DNA of 61,891 nucleotides from Bacteroidales bacterium (GTDB taxonomy: Bacteria; Bacteroidota; Bacteroidia; Bacteroidales; P3), in NCBI GenBank assembly GCA_009783885.1, contig WRCN01000011.1, forward strand, positions 1 to 61,891, in the 5' to 3' direction. This document shows, one piece after another, positions 61,819 to 61,891 of this stretch; position 1 is the first letter of the stretch, and each line of letters starts with the position of its first letter. Below the pieces are notes generated by a model, which was not told where the DNA came from, did no database searches, and saw only the letters and a list, made by a program, of their open reading frames with translations. The translations under genes were made by a program, and so were the position numbers.

Positions 61819-61891
61819 TGTCCATTGAATTGTATAACATAAAAATATGTTTTTTTGTATTGCGAAATTCAAAAAAACAACCCAATGGACA
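61819..61891. repeat. Possible small inverted-repeat element or insertion-sequence end
   Basis: TGTCCATTG(AA)TTG at 61819-61832 and CAA(CC)CAATGGACA at 61878-61891 are inverted copies with 12 of 14 matches. The 45 nt between are AT-rich with no coding. It ends exactly at the window edge. It could be a short non-autonomous element or the outer end of a larger one. Confidence 0.4.

Noticed and set aside
1..61891. CRISPR array, rRNA operon, prophage, integron or complete insertion sequence.
   Set aside because: No regularly spaced direct repeats, rRNA sequence, transposase, integrase or phage structural gene was seen.

Overview
The window comes from a member of the Bacteroidota with low to moderate GC. 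Three things support this. Promoters follow the phylum pattern, TTG about 20 nt upstream of TAnnTTTGCA, seen for example before aspS, ompH, pcrA and the DUF4270 cluster. Type IX secretion (T9SS) parts and cargo are present: SprE/PorW, PorP/SprF, one type A and one type B sorting domain. Lineage-typical neighbourhoods occur, such as short glycogen-synthase-like gene, DUF4270 and glmS. I cannot name a genus. Most genes are chromosomal housekeeping genes; there is no rRNA, CRISPR array, phage or complete insertion sequence.

Layout: 1-1102 is the 3' part of a tandem FISUMP-type surface protein. 1099-15999 is a minus-strand run: ompH-like, nadC, a large alpha-2-macroglobulin (A2M) protein, a 23S-intervening-sequence-type four-helix protein inside an inverted-repeat cassette, pyrD, a TM2 protein, sprE, polA. 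16121-18298 is recQ, divergent from kdsD (18374). 19536-29782 carries a thioester-type A2M lipoprotein and pbpC, separated by two PD-(D/E)XK-type nuclease genes. aspS follows. 31836-40877 is minus strand: ECF sigma and anti-sigma pair, purM-purN-pspC-purH, a PagL-like protein, menA, a SlyD-type FKBP, an O-methyltransferase and tRNA-Leu(CAA). 41027-48327 holds a small lipoprotein, a sugar nucleotidyltransferase (minus), pcrA and a type A T9SS cargo. 48339-57401 (minus) is a 2690-residue type B T9SS cargo with its PorP/SprF partner. 57572-61759 is the glycogen-synthase-like, DUF4270, glmS cluster.

The most unusual signal is a set of short palindromic repeats that have entered genes as well as spacers. 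One family (core TTCGACTCCGCTCA, inverted copy 21 nt away) lies in frame inside polA and pcrA. In both it is read in the same frame and gives nearly the same peptide (STPL...SRSLSGVE). A second family (AGACGCG..CGCGTCT) lies in frame in purH, the nucleotidyltransferase and, degenerate, polA. Other copies supply stop codons (nadC, pbpC), start-codon regions (purN, O-methyltransferase) and the -33 TTG of two promoters (aspS, ompH). This resembles in principle the Rickettsia palindromic elements.

Other points of interest are the inverted-repeat cassette around the four-helix protein, which sits exactly between a stop and a start codon, and the nuclease pair between two genes (A2M and pbpC) that are neighbours in many bacteria.
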